Source: an uncultured Clostridia bacterium (lineage in GTDB: Bacteria; Bacillota; Clostridia; RUG12999). From it: 64,000 nucleotides of DNA. Under the pieces are notes generated by a model. It did not search any database. It was given only the letters and a program-made list of their open reading frames with translations, and had not been told where the DNA came from. The DNA lies in contig CAKVOK010000006.1 of NCBI GenBank assembly GCA_934792465.1, positions 23,369 to 87,368 on the forward strand. Direction: 5' to 3'. The position numbers and the translations under genes are program-made. Position 1 is the first letter of the stretch. Each line of letters opens with the position of its first letter. Positions 62,876 to 64,000 of this stretch are shown here, one piece after another.

Positions 62876-63877
62876 ATGACAGATATTAAAAAAATAGGAG
62901 TACTTACAAGCGGCGGTGACGCACCGGGCATGAACAGTGCTATCGCAAGCATAGTAAAAGCGGCAAAATTCAATAATATGGAGGTTGTCGGCATAAAATA
63001 CGGTTATAAGGGTTTGCTTGAAAAAGACGTGAAAAAAATATCCCTTGAGGACGCAACGGAAATAATGAACCGAGGCGGCACATGGCTCGGCAGTGCACGT
63101 TGCCTGGAATTCAAAGAAGAAGAATATGTTAAAAAAGGCGTTGAAAACGCAAAGGAAATGGATCTTGACGGACTTGTCGTAATAGGCGGCGACGGCTCTT
63201 TCAGAGGTGCGAGAGATTTGAGTATTCACGGATTGCCGACGATAGGTATTCCGGGAACCATAGACAACGATATTTCCTGCACGGAATACACAATAGGCTA
63301 TGATACGGCGCTTAATACCGTTATAGAATGTCTTGATAAAATCAACGATACAATGCGCTCGCACAACCGCTGCGCATTCGTTGAGGTAATGGGAAACAAA
63401 GCCGGCTATCTTGCTATGGAAGTAGGTATTGCCTGCGGAGCGGACAGTATCATAATTGCCGAACAGCAGCTTGATATTGAACGTGATATTGTAAACGTTA
63501 TCAAGAGAAAATATGAAGAAAAGAAATATTTCATGGTTGTTGTTGCCGAGGGCGTTGCAAAGACAAGCGGCAAATCGACAAACAAAATCATGAGAGAAAC
63601 CGTTGAAATGATGAAAGAAAAATACGGTATAGAGCTTGACGCACGCGCGACGATTCTGGGACACGTACAGCGTGGCGGCAGCCCTACTTACAAGGATAGG
63701 GTTACGGCGAGCCGTATGGGCGCACACGCTGTTGAAATTCTGCTGAACGGAAAGAGCAACCGTGTTGTTTGCCTGCACAATTCCAAGGTCGTAGACTACG
63801 ATATACTCGAAGGCTTGAAAATGGAAAAGAAAATCGACAGCGAATTGCTCACGCTTTCAAAGATAATATCCGTATAA
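62876..63877 (+). CDS. pfkA: 6-phosphofructokinase
   Basis: A 333-residue enzyme, fructose-6-phosphate to fructose-1,6-bisphosphate using ATP. GVLTSGGDAPGMNSAI, the VIGGDGSFRGA nucleotide loop, GIPGTIDNDISCTEYTIGYDTAL with the catalytic Asp, and the EVMGNKAGYLAM and GHVQRGGSP motifs are present. Gly after GGD at the ATP site indicates the ATP-dependent form. It starts 25 bp after the TRAP gene, behind AGAGGAG. Confidence 0.95.
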   Translation: MTDIKKIGVLTSGGDAPGMNSAIASIVKAAKFNNMEVVGIKYGYKGLLEKDVKKISLEDATEIMNRGGTWLGSARCLEFKEEEYVKKGVENAKEMDLDGLVVIGGDGSFRGARDLSIHGLPTIGIPGTIDNDISCTEYTIGYDTALNTVIECLDKINDTMRSHNRCAFVEVMGNKAGYLAMEVGIACGADSIIIAEQQLDIERDIVNVIKRKYEEKKYFMVVVAEGVAKTSGKSTNKIMRETVEMMKEKYGIELDARATILGHVQRGGSPTYKDRVTASRMGAHAVEILLNGKSNRVVCLHNSKVVDYDILEGLKMEKKIDSELLTLSKIISV

Positions 63878-63884
63878 AATTTGA

Positions 63885-63921
63885 GGGGAGGCTGCTGCCT
63901 TAGTGCGGCGCTTCCCTTTTT
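63885..63921 (+). terminator. Terminator after pfkA
   Basis: GGGGAGGCTGCTGC (about 63885-63898) pairs imperfectly with GCGGCGCTTCCC, then TTTTT. It ends the TRAP-pfkA transcript. Confidence 0.7.
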
Positions 63922-63938
63922 GATATTTAATGACTGCT

Positions 63939-63993
63939 GAACAATTACAAAATGCACTCATATACTAATTTTTTCGGCATTTTGTAATTGTTC
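63939..63993. repeat. 17-bp perfect inverted repeat at window edge
   Basis: GAACAATTACAAAATGC (63939-63955) is perfectly mirrored at 63977-63993 around a 21-bp AT-rich loop, with no T-tract after it. It could be the end of a mobile element or a regulatory hairpin for the next gene, which is outside the window. Confidence 0.6.
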
Positions 63994-64000
63994 AAGTGCA

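Overview
The window looks like chromosome of a spore-forming, low-to-mid GC Clostridia bacterium, probably a polysaccharide-degrading gut or anaerobic-habitat member. Reasons: spo0A and gerW (sporulation), ireB, scpA/scpB, ftsEX with an M23 hydrolase, zinc-type L31, S-layer-homology (SLH) surface proteins, CUT1-type sugar ABC transport, and strong TTGACA/TATAAT promoters with GGAGG ribosome sites. No rRNA, tRNA, CRISPR array, phage or intact transposase was seen. Species is not assigned.

Region 1 (1-6.7 kb, rightward): a cut-off GNAT acetyltransferase, a DJ-1 family protein, 5-formyl-THF cyclo-ligase and a CPBP protease, tightly overlapped; then, after a repeat block, Hsp33, a ProX-type editing deacylase, an unusual ACT-ACT-metallo-beta-lactamase fusion and an acyl-ACP thioesterase ending at a strong terminator.

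Region 2 (6.7-33.2 kb, rightward): a large polysaccharide-utilisation locus. It begins with a perfect-consensus promoter overlapped by a LacI-type operator. It encodes secreted and SLH-anchored surface proteins, two giant secreted heparinase II/III-type lyases, a GH88 unsaturated uronyl hydrolase, an unassigned TIM-barrel-like enzyme, a lipoprotein plus two permeases for oligosaccharide import, a YgjV-like membrane protein, a LacI regulator and an AGE-family sugar epimerase. The logic is: cut an acidic (uronate-containing) polysaccharide outside the cell, import the oligosaccharide, remove the unsaturated uronate, epimerise the sugar. The substrate cannot be read from sequence.

Region 3 (33-47 kb, leftward): housekeeping and sporulation genes read in the order spo0A, WG-repeat protein, M50 protease, scpA, scpB, DUF2953, gerW, dacF-like carboxypeptidase, rluB, small GNAT-like protein, ireB, murD, metG, tatD.

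Region 4 (47-64 kb, mostly rightward): NlpC/P60 SH3 hydrolase, rsmD, coaD, coiled-coil protein; leftward methyltransferase and TetR regulator; then eno, a PucR/CdaR-type regulator, ftsE, ftsX, an EnvC-like M23 protein, a small exporter, a Na/Pi cotransporter, rpmE, uvrC, a TRAP (MtrB) tryptophan-sensing RNA-binding protein and pfkA.

Superimposed on all this are eight intergenic blocks (0.3-0.9 kb each) built from the same few hairpin modules. The stems vary by paired, compensating substitutions and the blocks keep the orientation of the flanking genes. This mosaic repeat family, plus a second foldback element family near 46.0, 49.0 and 51.3 kb, is the most unexplained structure in the window.
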